Part shown: positions 6,512 to 14,080 of the stretch, piece by piece
How positions within the stretch are numbered: position 1 is the stretch's first letter
How the letters are laid out: the number at the start of each line of letters is the position of its first letter
IMG/VR virus record: IMGVR_UViG_3300040815_002406
Span: 1-26,925 of that record
DNA from: a virus
Length of the DNA: 26,925 nucleotides
Reading direction: 5' to 3' (one strand)
The notes under the pieces: generated by a model
Seen by the model: only the letters and a program-made list of their open reading frames with translations
Databases searched by the model: none
Told to the model about the DNA's origin: nothing
Program-made: the position numbers and the translations under genes

Positions 6512-7060
6512 ATGAAAGAAAAATTATTTGATTTTACTGTGATGGTCCTTGTAGCTTTTTTTGCTATTGACATGACTACTGATAAGGTATTTGCTGCCTC
6601 ACCTAAACAATTTGATGAATTAGATGCTCTTATAGCTAAGTCTGAAAAGACTATGAAACAAACTTCCTCTGTAGTTAAAGCCGCAGCTAAAAAACAAGAA
6701 GCTGTAGAAAAAGAAATTGTTGAGAATGTAGAAGCTTTAGAAGAGACTATCATTGAAACGGAAGAAAAAGTTGGTGATATGGAAATGGAAATGAAGATGA
6801 TGGAAGAAGCAACTCAAGAAATTAACCAACAACTTAAAGAAAATCCAGAAATGGTTAAGTCTCTTGCTTTATATGGTTTAGATAAAGTTATTGAAAGCAA
6901 AACTAAATCAAAAATGAACGACTATAGATTAGAAAAAGCTAAAGCGGAAGGAAATGATAGTATAGTTGAAGAATTAATATATATGAAAAACTTTTATGAA
7001 ATTAATAGTGGAGTTAATCCATTCTTAAATAATAAAAAAGACACAACAAATAATAAATAA
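6512..7060 (+). CDS. Exported coiled-coil protein in the lysis cassette
   Basis: The 182-aa product begins with MKEKLFDFTVMVLVAFFAI. It looks like a signal peptide or anchor, with a possible cleavage site after VFA (about residue 28). A long Glu/Lys/Met-rich coiled coil follows (about residues 45-115), with a helical C-terminal part. No lipobox cysteine is present, so it is not a typical o-spanin lipoprotein. It lies between another membrane/coiled-coil gene and two small membrane genes, upstream of the endolysin. A role in envelope disruption is plausible from context only. Confidence 0.72.
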   Translation: MKEKLFDFTVMVLVAFFAIDMTTDKVFAASPKQFDELDALIAKSEKTMKQTSSVVKAAAKKQEAVEKEIVENVEALEETIIETEEKVGDMEMEMKMMEEATQEINQQLKENPEMVKSLALYGLDKVIESKTKSKMNDYRLEKAKAEGNDSIVEELIYMKNFYEINSGVNPFLNNKKDTTNNK

Positions 7061-7065
7061 AAAAT

Positions 7066-7278
7066 ATGAAAAATGTAATTAACTTTATTAAAAAAATGTA
7101 CACTATAGCTAAAAATTGGATTGTTGCTAATGGTGTTGAAGGAGTCGCTGGCTTAATAGCTGGACTATTTTTATGGGCTTTTGGTTATAAGATTTGGGCT
7201 GGTTTCTCATTTGGTGTATTTGCTACTCGTAATTGGGATATTTTAAAAGCTTATTTAAAATCTTTAATCAAAAAATAA
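7066..7278 (+). CDS. Small membrane protein, possible holin or antiholin
   Basis: The 70-aa protein has Lys-rich ends and a hydrophobic, Gly-rich centre (about residues 23-53, GVEGVAGLIAGLFLWAFGYK and onward), giving one or two membrane helices. It lies 5 bases after the preceding gene and 1 base before the two-helix holin candidate. Size, charge and location fit a holin or antiholin; no specific family is recognised. Confidence 0.66.
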   Translation: MKNVINFIKKMYTIAKNWIVANGVEGVAGLIAGLFLWAFGYKIWAGFSFGVFATRNWDILKAYLKSLIKK

Positions 7279-7279
7279 T

Positions 7280-7543
7280 ATGAAAAAAATTACGGATTGG
7301 TTAGCAGGATTATTAAAGGATGAAAAAGGTACTCCTTCATCAAAACGATTTGTAGGAATCGTTTGTGCATTGACTTTATGTGTAACAATGTATGCGAACT
7401 CATTTACAGAAGAGCATTTTGCCCCTTCTCCTATTTTAGTTGAGTCAGTAGCTATGTTAGCATTTGGATGTTTAGGATTAGCATCAGTAGATAAAATCTT
7501 TGCTAAAAAGAAAGAAAATAAAACAGAAGAAGAATTAGATTAA
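7280..7543 (+). CDS. Probable holin (two membrane segments)
   Basis: The 87-aa protein has two hydrophobic stretches: about residues 25-40 (FVGIVCALTLCVTMYA) and 53-70 (LVESVAMLAFGCLGLASV). A Lys/Glu-rich C-terminal tail follows. This topology, its size and its position 6 bases upstream of the endolysin are typical of class II-like holins, which open the inner membrane to release endolysin. The N-terminal segment GTPSSKRFVGIV resembles small holin-like proteins seen in Bacteroidota phages, from memory. Confidence 0.7.
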   Translation: MKKITDWLAGLLKDEKGTPSSKRFVGIVCALTLCVTMYANSFTEEHFAPSPILVESVAMLAFGCLGLASVDKIFAKKKENKTEEELD

Positions 7544-7549
7544 AAAATT

Positions 7550-8431
7550 ATGATATTAAAAGTAGGTTCACGAGGTAAAGAAGTTAAAGAATTACAAGAA
7601 TTTTTAAACATTGGTGCCGATGGTATTTTTGGAGAAGGAACTAAAGCTGCTGTTCAAAAATGGCAAGCCAGTAATGGTTTAGCAGATGATGGTATTGTAG
7701 GTCCTAAAACATGGGATGCTATGGGATTAGCCACTACTGATGCTTCAGAAAAAATTTATACTACAGATAATGGTTTAGTAGTTCATAGACATTTTATGCC
7801 TTCTAATGAATATTGTCATGGACCAATCAAACCTGAATGGTTATTTTTACACCACACTGCTGGTTGGCATAATCCATATACTACTATTAATAATTGGGCT
7901 ACAGATAATAGAGGTAGAATTGCTACTGAGTTTGTATTAGGTGGTCCTTCAATTAAAGGAAATGATAATAAGTACGATGGAGAAATGGTACAAGCATTCC
8001 CTGAGGGAAATTGGGGATACCATTTAGGAAAAAATGGTTCCTCCACAATGCATAAAAATTCAGTTGCTATTGAAGTATGTAATTTTGGTTATGTAGTTAA
8101 TGGAAAAGCATACCAAGGAACCCCAGTTGTAGATTCACAAATTGTAGAATTAGATAAACCTTTTAGAGGTCATAAATTATGGCATAGATATTCTGATGCT
8201 CAAATTGAGGCATTACATAAATGGATTTTATGGATTGCTGAAAGAGATAATATTGATGTTCGTGCTGGTTTACCTGCTTTAATTAAAGAAAAAGGTGCTG
8301 AAGCTTTTGAATGGAAAGCAGATGCTTATTATGGTAAAGTAAAAGGTCTTTGGACACATACTAACACTAGAAAAGATAAAGTAGACATGTTTCCACAACA
8401 GGAACTTATGGATATGCTTGTCTCATTATAA
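7550..8431 (+). CDS. Endolysin: peptidoglycan-binding domain plus N-acetylmuramoyl-L-alanine amidase
   Basis: Residues 1-60 form a PG_binding_1 domain (LKVGSRGKEVKELQEFLN, then GADGIFGEGTKAAVQKWQ). Residues about 75-293 form an Amidase_2-type catalytic domain. It has HHTAGWH (101-107), GYHLG (157-160 area), AIEVCNFG (173-180) and C-terminal HTNTRKDKVDMFP (270-282). The histidines at about 101 and 270, with a late Asp or Lys region, fit the zinc-binding and catalytic sites. It would cut the amide bond between MurNAc and L-Ala. No signal peptide is seen, so export needs the adjacent holin. It is the last gene of the lysis cassette. Confidence 0.92.
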   Translation: MILKVGSRGKEVKELQEFLNIGADGIFGEGTKAAVQKWQASNGLADDGIVGPKTWDAMGLATTDASEKIYTTDNGLVVHRHFMPSNEYCHGPIKPEWLFLHHTAGWHNPYTTINNWATDNRGRIATEFVLGGPSIKGNDNKYDGEMVQAFPEGNWGYHLGKNGSSTMHKNSVAIEVCNFGYVVNGKAYQGTPVVDSQIVELDKPFRGHKLWHRYSDAQIEALHKWILWIAERDNIDVRAGLPALIKEKGAEAFEWKADAYYGKVKGLWTHTNTRKDKVDMFPQQELMDMLVSL

Positions 8432-8492
8432 TAAAAAAATATTATTAAACTGTATTATAACCCCCTAAAATAAACTTTCGTACAATTTATCG

Positions 8493-8547
8493 ACCCGTAT
8501 AGGGTAGTTGAGTATAGGCGCTATATAACTTTTTTATGGCGCCTATA
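8493..8547 (+). promoter_or_regulatory. Hairpins in the leader of the 8547 gene; stem reaches the start codon
   Basis: The 115-base gap after the endolysin holds a small hairpin, ACCC/GGGT around GTATA (8493-8505). It also holds a perfect 9-bp stem, TATAGGCGC (8513-8521) with GCGCCTATA (8539-8547), around a 17-base loop that contains six T. The right arm ends at the A of the ATG at 8547, so folding could hide that start and favour the in-frame ATG at 8559. GC-rich arms stand out in this AT-rich gap. Confidence 0.5.
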
Positions 8548-8990
8548 TGTATGGATATATGGACATAAATAAGATATTTAACTTATTTGACTCCGGTTCT
8601 GAAGATAAAATCAAAGAAGATACACAAATTGTGTTTGTCGACTTTAAAGAACATCCTGCCTATTGGTTAGGAATGTTTAAAAAATTGATTCAAAATCATA
8701 AGCTATTTAAAAGAAAAATAGTTTCATTCCTAGAAAAGTCAGACCCAGAAATAGAATTAGGAGATTTAGACCTGGTAGGTGATGACCTTGCTTATGAAAG
8801 AGCATGGTACTATGCTTCAAAATTTGATCCTAGTTTGGAGATACATAAAGAGTCCATTAACCTTATATTAGATGATTACCTTGAAAAAGCCATTAATGAA
8901 ACTATACTTTACTTTCAGGCCAAAGAAGAGTATGAAAAATGCGCTCATTTGAAGAAAATTTTAGATGAGGTAAAGAAACTTCAAGGATAA
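8547..8990 (+). CDS. Hypothetical protein with a UVR-like C-terminal motif
   Basis: The 147-aa protein is acidic and mostly helical. Its C-terminus (about residues 122-145), with FQAKEEYEKCAHLKKILDEV, resembles the UVR motif of UvrB/UvrC and related proteins, which mediates protein-protein contacts. The rest has a PAYWLGMFKKLI stretch but no family I recognise. Translation may begin at 8547 or at the in-frame ATG 12 bases downstream (MDINKIF). The upstream hairpin covers the first of these. Confidence 0.72.
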   Translation: MYGYMDINKIFNLFDSGSEDKIKEDTQIVFVDFKEHPAYWLGMFKKLIQNHKLFKRKIVSFLEKSDPEIELGDLDLVGDDLAYERAWYYASKFDPSLEIHKESINLILDDYLEKAINETILYFQAKEEYEKCAHLKKILDEVKKLQG

Positions 8991-9129
8991 TTTGGCCCCC
9001 AAAATCTTTTTACTTAATATTCGATATCGGAGGGTTTGAGACATTAGGAATGACTGAGGAGATAGAGGGGATTGAGACAGGGGATGAGATGGGGAATAGA
9101 CGAGGGTAAATAAAGGATAAATAGAATAT
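8991..9129. other. Intergenic purine tract with regularly spaced G-clusters
   Basis: In this 139-base gap, 9029-9119 is almost all purine on the plus strand, in contrast to the AT-rich surroundings. G-runs occur at 9032, 9067, 9080, 9091 and 9104, separated by GA-rich spacers such as ATTGAGACA and ATGAGAT. The last four runs fit a long-loop G-quadruplex pattern (loops 9, 7 and 9). The tract ends just before AT-rich DNA leading to the ATG at 9130. A regulatory, pausing or protein-binding role is possible. Confidence 0.5.
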
Positions 9130-9324
9130 ATGAAAAATAGAGATATTATAATGAGACGTTTGGATAAAGCTGAGGGACAGATTGAGAAACTGTATTTCTT
9201 CCTCCAACGTGGTGGTAGTCAAGAAGATGTAAAGGATGTATTAACTACTTTACGTGAGGCTATTGATGATGCTAAAGTTTTTATTAATCAAGAACCATTA
9301 GGACCAAATGAACTTAACGGCTGA
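9130..9324 (+). CDS. Small charged helical protein
   Basis: This 64-aa protein is a probable coiled coil (about residues 5-50, with RRLDKAEGQIEKLYFFLQ). No domain is recognised. Its end overlaps the start of the HD-hydrolase gene by 17 bases, so translation of the two is likely coupled. It follows the purine tract and may be the first gene of the operon leading to the late sigma factor. Confidence 0.72.
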   Translation: MKNRDIIMRRLDKAEGQIEKLYFFLQRGGSQEDVKDVLTTLREAIDDAKVFINQEPLGPNELNG

Positions 9325-10093
9325 GCAAATCCAAGATAACTGGAATAAGTTAATGGGATTCATTGATACTTATATCTCTGAACCTAGAAAAGAAAATTTA
9401 AAATCATTTTATGAAAAGTATGCTGAACGTTTAATGTTGATGCCTGCTGCTCATAAAAAAGAATACCATAATGCATTTCCAGGTGGTTATGTAGAACATG
9501 TTAATAGAGTTATAGAAGCTGCTATTAAGTTAGAAGAAGTATGGGAAGAATTCGGATGTGATAATTCTACTTATACTCTTGAAGAACTTGTCTTCTCAGC
9601 TATGAATCATGACTTAGGTAAGATGGGAGATGAAGAACATGAGTCTTATATCCCCCAGGATGATAAATGGAGAAAAGAAAAACTAGGAGAAGATTATAAG
9701 TTTAATGATAAATTAGCTTTTGCATCTGTTCCTGATAGAGGTTTATTCTTACTTCAGTCTCATGGTATTCCTTATACTTTTAATGAAATGGTAGCTATTC
9801 AGACTCATGATGGTTTATATGATAAGGCAAATGAGAAATATTTAATGACTTATATGCCTGAGTTAAAACCAAGAACTAGTTTACCATATATTATCCACCA
9901 GGCAGATTTAATGGCTGCTCGTATTGAATTTGAACGTGAATGGCTTCCTAAACTTAAAGGTAACTTGGAGACACCAAAGAAGTCATTTACATTGGAGACG
10001 AAAAAATCAGCTCCTGCTACCTCAGGAAATAAGGCTAAAGCTTTAAGTAATTTAAAAAGTGAGGGGCTAAAAAATATGTTAGATAACTTATGA
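9308..10093 (+). CDS. HD-domain phosphohydrolase
   Basis: The 261-aa protein carries the HD-superfamily metal site in order: H64 (YVEHVNRV), H101-D102 (NHDLGKMGDEE), H167-D168 (QTHDGLYD) and D200 (HQADLMAAR). Such enzymes hydrolyse phosphate bonds in nucleotides or cyclic nucleotides; the substrate is not evident. Candidate roles are nucleotide-pool adjustment or removal of a host signal nucleotide. The C-terminal 50 residues are Lys/Ser-rich and look disordered. The gene overlaps the preceding gene by 17 bases and the next by ATGA, placing it in the operon with the late sigma factor. Confidence 0.87.
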   Translation: MNLTAEQIQDNWNKLMGFIDTYISEPRKENLKSFYEKYAERLMLMPAAHKKEYHNAFPGGYVEHVNRVIEAAIKLEEVWEEFGCDNSTYTLEELVFSAMNHDLGKMGDEEHESYIPQDDKWRKEKLGEDYKFNDKLAFASVPDRGLFLLQSHGIPYTFNEMVAIQTHDGLYDKANEKYLMTYMPELKPRTSLPYIIHQADLMAARIEFEREWLPKLKGNLETPKKSFTLETKKSAPATSGNKAKALSNLKSEGLKNMLDNL

Positions 10094-10371
10094 TATTAAC
10101 AACAATAATTATTATTTTATCAATATTGGTCGTGATTTTAGGATACACGACCTTTAACCTTCTTAAAAAGAATGAGAAACAAGAAGATATTCTTGCCTCA
10201 TATATGACATATCTAAATAAAATTTCAGATATTGTAGAAGTGTCAGATAAAAAAATTAAGGAAATTGATGAAAAAGGTTCTTTTGAAGCTGATGATGAAA
10301 TTGGTTGGTTTTTTCAAAATATAAAAATGATTCAAAACGTGTTGAATCAATTCAACATAAAAAACCTATGA
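10090..10371 (+). CDS. Small membrane-anchored coiled-coil protein
   Basis: The 93-aa protein begins with a strong membrane helix (about residues 2-26, ILTTIIIILSILVVILGYT). A charged helical region follows. No family is recognised. It overlaps the HD gene by ATGA (10090-10093) and the sigma factor gene by ATGA (10368-10371), which argues for coupled translation of all three. A membrane protein between a hydrolase and a sigma factor is unexplained. Confidence 0.75.
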   Translation: MILTTIIIILSILVVILGYTTFNLLKKNEKQEDILASYMTYLNKISDIVEVSDKKIKEIDEKGSFEADDEIGWFFQNIKMIQNVLNQFNIKNL

Positions 10372-11075
10372 CCACAGTAATGGCAAAAAAGAAAAAAGGA
10401 GTACAGTACTTTACCCAAGAAACAGAAGATGCAATTGTAGCTTACAATAATGCTACTACTTTTGAAGAAAAAAATAAAATCTATCATGATAAAATTCATT
10501 ATGCTTTCTTTAAATTAACAGAAAATATTATTCATACTTTTAAATTCTATTATACAGAAGTAGATAATATTGAAGATTTACAGTTTGAAGTTATTTCATT
10601 CTTATTAAATAAAATCCATTTATTCAATCCAGCTAAAGGAGCTAAAGCTTATTCCTATTTTGGTACTATTGCTAAACGTTATTTAATTCTATCTAATCAA
10701 AAGAATTATAAGAAACGAGTTGAGACAGCGCCTGTTTCTATTTTAGAAGAGGATGAAACTTATTCCTACTCAATTGATGATGCTCCTTACATTGAAAAAC
10801 TATCAGACTTCATTGATCTGTATATCAAACATTGTACTAAACATATATTTGAATTATTTCCTAAAGGTGAAGATGCTCAAATAGCAGATGCCATTCTTGA
10901 GTTATTTAGAAAAAGAGAAGATATAGATGTATTTAATAAAAAAGCACTTTATATCTACATCCGTGAAATGGTAGATGCCAAAACACCTAAAATTACTAAA
11001 ATAGCTAATCAACTTTACGATATATTTAAAGAAGAATATGTATTTTATCTAGAACAAGGATATACAAGGTTTTGA
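10368..11075 (+). CDS. 55: Late-transcription sigma factor, T4 gp55-like
   Basis: The protein (about 235 aa from this start) contains a sigma region 2-like segment, with DLQFEVISFLLNKIHLFNP followed by AKGAKAYSYFGTIAKRYLI (about residues 67-107). This resembles gp55 of T4-like phages, the small sigma factor that directs host RNA polymerase to late promoters. The open frame extends upstream to 10305, but that part lies wholly inside the preceding gene. ATG 10368 forms an ATGA overlap with its stop and is preferred; ATG 10380 (MAKKKKG) is an alternative. A lysine-rich N-terminus and helical C-terminal half follow. The repeated ATATTTATAA motif in this window is a natural candidate for its promoter. 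Confidence 0.8.
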   Translation: MTTVMAKKKKGVQYFTQETEDAIVAYNNATTFEEKNKIYHDKIHYAFFKLTENIIHTFKFYYTEVDNIEDLQFEVISFLLNKIHLFNPAKGAKAYSYFGTIAKRYLILSNQKNYKKRVETAPVSILEEDETYSYSIDDAPYIEKLSDFIDLYIKHCTKHIFELFPKGEDAQIADAILELFRKREDIDVFNKKALYIYIREMVDAKTPKITKIANQLYDIFKEEYVFYLEQGYTRF

Positions 11076-11081
11076 TTTTAA

Positions 11082-11089
11082 TATTTATA
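11082..11089 (+). promoter_or_regulatory. Candidate late promoter (TATTTATA) before the hub block
   Basis: AATATTTATAATCA lies in the 24-base gap after the sigma factor gene. The core ends 10 bases before the ATG at 11100. It would drive the gene at 11100, the hub-like gene and the 12658 gene. Confidence 0.55.
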
Positions 11090-11099
11090 ATCAAAGCTT

Positions 11100-11444
11100 A
11101 TGAGTGGATTAGATTCTAAAGTATTTAAAAATAAAAAATTCTCTGATATCTTAGAAGAAATTTATGAGAATCAAAAGAAAAAAGAAGCACAAATTTCAGC
11201 TTTAATAGGAGAATTAAAACCATTAATTAATGATATTGGTGATGCTACTTTAGTAGTTCCTTTAATTAAGGAATATATGGAAATTGGTATCAAAAATGAT
11301 GAACAACTAGTTAAAATGGCTACAATTGTTCAACGTGCTTTACATACACAAGCACAAACAGGAGCTAATGATTTATCATTCTCTGAAGAAGAAAAAGCAC
11401 AACTATTTGATTTAGCAAAAAACGTATCTGATAAGAAAAAATAA
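11100..11444 (+). CDS. Hypothetical protein, first gene of the tail block
   Basis: The 114-aa protein is helical and charged, with DSKVFKNKKFSDILEEIYEN at the N-terminus and a central hydrophobic stretch around LVVPLIKEYMEIGIKND. No domain is recognised, though similar short proteins occur near tail genes in T4-like marine phages, from memory. It has its own candidate late promoter and ends in a TAATG overlap with the hub-like gene. It may be a small structural or assembly protein. Confidence 0.75.
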   Translation: MSGLDSKVFKNKKFSDILEEIYENQKKKEAQISALIGELKPLINDIGDATLVVPLIKEYMEIGIKNDEQLVKMATIVQRALHTQAQTGANDLSFSEEEKAQLFDLAKNVSDKKK

Positions 11445-12658
11445 TGGTTGATGGATTTAGTAATATATTAGATCAATCTAAAGCTACTGGTGGTAATAGA
11501 AAATCAACAGCTGGTACTCCTATATTTTCAGCTAGGGTTAATAATATTATATTAAGTCCTGAAGATGAAGGTTATAAAGAAAATGGGGAAGAAGCTTCTA
11601 TTGGTTTTATATTTTTTAGTAATCCCACATCACCTAATTTTTCTCAAAAAAACTTAGCTAAACCTTTATTTCCTTTTCAAAAGTATTATCCGTTAGTTAA
11701 TGAATTAGTATATTTAATTTCTCTACCCTCAACAGATATTAATACCAACCCAGGTTCTCTTACATACTATTATTTTGCTCCTATTAATATTTGGGGTAGT
11801 AATCATCATAACGCAATTCCTGATGAAATTTATACTAACCAAACCCCAGATTATCAAAAACAAGATTATGTGACAGTGGGAACAGGTGTAGCAAGGCATG
11901 TTACTGATGGTAGTACAGAAATTGATTTAGGATACACTTTCCAAGAAAGATTAGACATTAGAACTTTACAACCTTATGAAGGTGATTATATATTAGAAGG
12001 CAGATGGGGTAATAGTATTAGGTTTGGTTCTACAGTTAAAAATGTAAATCCTTCTAATACTTGGTCTAATTCTGGTATAGATGGGGACCCATTAATTATT
12101 ATTAGAAATGGTCAATACCATCAAACTAATGTTGATCCATGGGTTCCAATTGTAGAAGACATTAACCAAGACTCAGGTTCTATTTATTTTACCTCAACCC
12201 AACAAATCCCATTAACACCCGCTTCTTCAGTTTATAAAAGTTATTCTACTGAACCTACAGCTATTAATCAGTATGTTGAACCTCAAGTTATTATTAATTC
12301 TGGAAGGTTAGTATTTAATGCTTCTTATGATAATATTTTATTAACCTCTAAAAAATCAGTAGGTTTAAATGCTGTTGAAAGTGTAAATATTGATACTCCT
12401 AAGACAGTTATTCAATCTAGACAAGTTTATTTAGGAGGTAAAGAAGCTACAGAACCAGTATTAAAAGGAGATGCTACAATAGCAGAATTATCTGATTTAG
12501 TTCAAGAATTAATTTCTTTATCATTAGCAATGCAGACAGTTATACATCCTGCTTTTGCCCCTGTAACTGCTGTTTTACCTGACTTTACACTTAAGTTAAC
12601 CCAAATTAATACCAATTTATTAACCAAAACTAAATCAACCTATAGTAAAACCTTATAA
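11444..12658 (+). CDS. Baseplate hub protein, gp5-like (no lysozyme domain seen)
   Basis: The 404-aa protein has an N-terminal OB-like beta region with YYPLVNELVYLISLPSTD (81-98). It then carries the conserved block YEGDYILEGRWGNSIRFGST (178-197) and GDPLIIIRNGQ (214-224). Next comes EDINQDSGSIYFTSTQQIPL (238-257). These stretches match the gp5-like hub/spike proteins of T4-like marine phages as I recall them. No lysozyme domain is visible, unlike T4 gp5 (575 aa). The C-terminal third, with NIDTPKTVIQSRQVYLGG, is compatible with a short beta-helix needle. It would sit at the baseplate centre and pierce the cell envelope. It is linked to both neighbours by TAATG. Confidence 0.7.
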   Translation: MVDGFSNILDQSKATGGNRKSTAGTPIFSARVNNIILSPEDEGYKENGEEASIGFIFFSNPTSPNFSQKNLAKPLFPFQKYYPLVNELVYLISLPSTDINTNPGSLTYYYFAPINIWGSNHHNAIPDEIYTNQTPDYQKQDYVTVGTGVARHVTDGSTEIDLGYTFQERLDIRTLQPYEGDYILEGRWGNSIRFGSTVKNVNPSNTWSNSGIDGDPLIIIRNGQYHQTNVDPWVPIVEDINQDSGSIYFTSTQQIPLTPASSVYKSYSTEPTAINQYVEPQVIINSGRLVFNASYDNILLTSKKSVGLNAVESVNIDTPKTVIQSRQVYLGGKEATEPVLKGDATIAELSDLVQELISLSLAMQTVIHPAFAPVTAVLPDFTLKLTQINTNLLTKTKSTYSKTL

Positions 12659-13710
12659 TGGCCTCAGGAATTAATATATTTGAACTCTATAATAGTATTC
12701 CAGATGAATATAAGGAAAAAGGTATAGATAAGTTAAAAAATTTTGTTAACACTAAAGTTATACCTCCTTTAAAAGCAGAGTATATCCCTAAAATAGAACA
12801 ATTAGTAGTTACTCAAATTGAAGGATCTAATCTACCAGATACAGTTAAACCAGAAATAACTGATTTAGTTATTAATCAAATTAATAATCCTAGAACACAA
12901 CCAGGAGTTAAAGCTTTAGCTATAGAAAAAGCCCAACAACGAATAAATGAAGAAGCTCAAAAGAATATAAATGATCTTTGTTTATCTCAAGCTCAAACTC
13001 AAAAATTATTAGACTTAAGAAATGGGATAGTTAATAGATTAAATTCTATTAAAAAGAAAATGGCTCCTATTGTTCAAACTATTAATACAACTGCTTTAGG
13101 AGTTAACACAACTATAAGTACTGTTAAAGGTATAAGAACAGCTAAAACAACAGTTGAAGCAACAATTGCTGCTCAAGCAGCTTTAGGTATTCCTCCATCT
13201 CCTTTTTATCTTAACCTTCAAAATATTGTAAATGGAGCTAACACTGCTTTAGACTTTTTAAGATTTGATGAACAAGGCAATTCAAAACTTAATCCAATCA
13301 GTGAAAAACTAAACGCAATTGCTATCCCTTTAGGAATATTCCAGTCTACAATAACCCAAGTAGTTAATTTATTAGGTATTTTAGATTTACTTATAAGAAA
13401 ATGTGACCCTAAATCAGAATTAACTGATATAGATAAAGATTTTGTAGCTATAGCTACCCAACAAAATAATTCATTACAAAACCAAACCCAACCAATAGAT
13501 ACTTTTTATAAAGGGTTTAATTTAAGTATTGAAGAAGATCCAACATCAACAAATCCTAATGTTAAAAGAAGAAGAGCTGTAGGTACAAATTCACAAGGTA
13601 TAGTTTTAGTATCTACTCCTTATTCATTCACAACTAATGAGCAAACCTTAATAGATGAATTAAAAGTTATTATAGATAACTTATCATTAGGTAACACTCA
13701 ACAATTATAA
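12658..13710 (+). CDS. Tail/baseplate-associated protein, unknown
   Basis: The 350-aa product is mostly helical and rich in Ile, Asn, Gln and Lys. A repetitive N-terminal region contains several similar segments around IEQLVVTQIEGS and ITDLVINQINNP. A hydrophobic middle follows (TTALGVNTTISTVKG; LGIFQSTITQVVNLLGILDL). No family is recognised. It overlaps the hub-like gene by TAATG and ends 28 bases before the next operon. The position suggests a hub-associated or chaperone-like structural protein; it is too short for a tape measure. Confidence 0.75.
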   Translation: MASGINIFELYNSIPDEYKEKGIDKLKNFVNTKVIPPLKAEYIPKIEQLVVTQIEGSNLPDTVKPEITDLVINQINNPRTQPGVKALAIEKAQQRINEEAQKNINDLCLSQAQTQKLLDLRNGIVNRLNSIKKKMAPIVQTINTTALGVNTTISTVKGIRTAKTTVEATIAAQAALGIPPSPFYLNLQNIVNGANTALDFLRFDEQGNSKLNPISEKLNAIAIPLGIFQSTITQVVNLLGILDLLIRKCDPKSELTDIDKDFVAIATQQNNSLQNQTQPIDTFYKGFNLSIEEDPTSTNPNVKRRRAVGTNSQGIVLVSTPYSFTTNEQTLIDELKVIIDNLSLGNTQQL

Positions 13711-13726
13711 AAACTTAGTAATTTAA

Positions 13727-13734
13727 TATTTATA
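13727..13734 (+). promoter_or_regulatory. Candidate late promoter (TATTTATA) of the baseplate operon
   Basis: AATATTTATAACTA lies between the 12658 gene and the ATG at 13739. The core ends 4 bases before the start codon. It would drive the run of tightly packed genes through 22685. Confidence 0.55.
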
Positions 13735-13738
13735 ACTA

Positions 13739-14080
13739 ATGAAACCGACAGAATTCAAAAAATTAATTAAAGAAGCTGTTAGAGAAGCTATCCAAGAAGA
13801 ATTAAAAGATATTCTCTTAGAAGCAGTTCGCGCCCCAAAACCAGTTGTAACTGAGTCAAAAGACACTTATGCTCAACCTCATATTGAGTCTCCAAAACAA
13901 TTAACTGCTCAAGAACGTAGAGATATGTTTGCAGGTATGTTAGGAGAAATGCAACAAGGTAAACCTGCTAATACTGCTTATGCTGGAAATTATAACCCAG
14001 GAAATGCAGATGCAATAAATGGAGCATTACCAGAAGGACAAGTTTCTTTAGACCAAATAATGGGATTAATGAGTAAATAA
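13739..14080 (+). CDS. Small hypothetical protein upstream of gp25
   Basis: The 113-aa protein has a charged helical N-terminus (FKKLIKEAVREAIQEELKDI). A Pro/Gln/Asn-rich middle and a short helical end (SLDQIMGLMSK) follow. No domain is recognised. It is joined to gp25 by a TAATG overlap and starts 4 bases after a candidate late promoter, so it is expressed with the baseplate genes. Its charged helix and flexible tail suggest an assembly factor or minor component. Confidence 0.75.
   Translation: MKPTEFKKLIKEAVREAIQEELKDILLEAVRAPKPVVTESKDTYAQPHIESPKQLTAQERRDMFAGMLGEMQQGKPANTAYAGNYNPGNADAINGALPEGQVSLDQIMGLMSK

Noticed and set aside
9010-9222. Minus-strand frame of 70 codons across the purine tract
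   Set aside because: It overlaps the real gene at 9130 and its Ser/Pro/Ile-rich text is what a pyrimidine-rich strand gives by chance.
10305-10367. Upstream extension of the sigma factor frame
   Set aside because: It lies entirely inside the preceding gene; the ATGA overlap at 10368 gives a better start.
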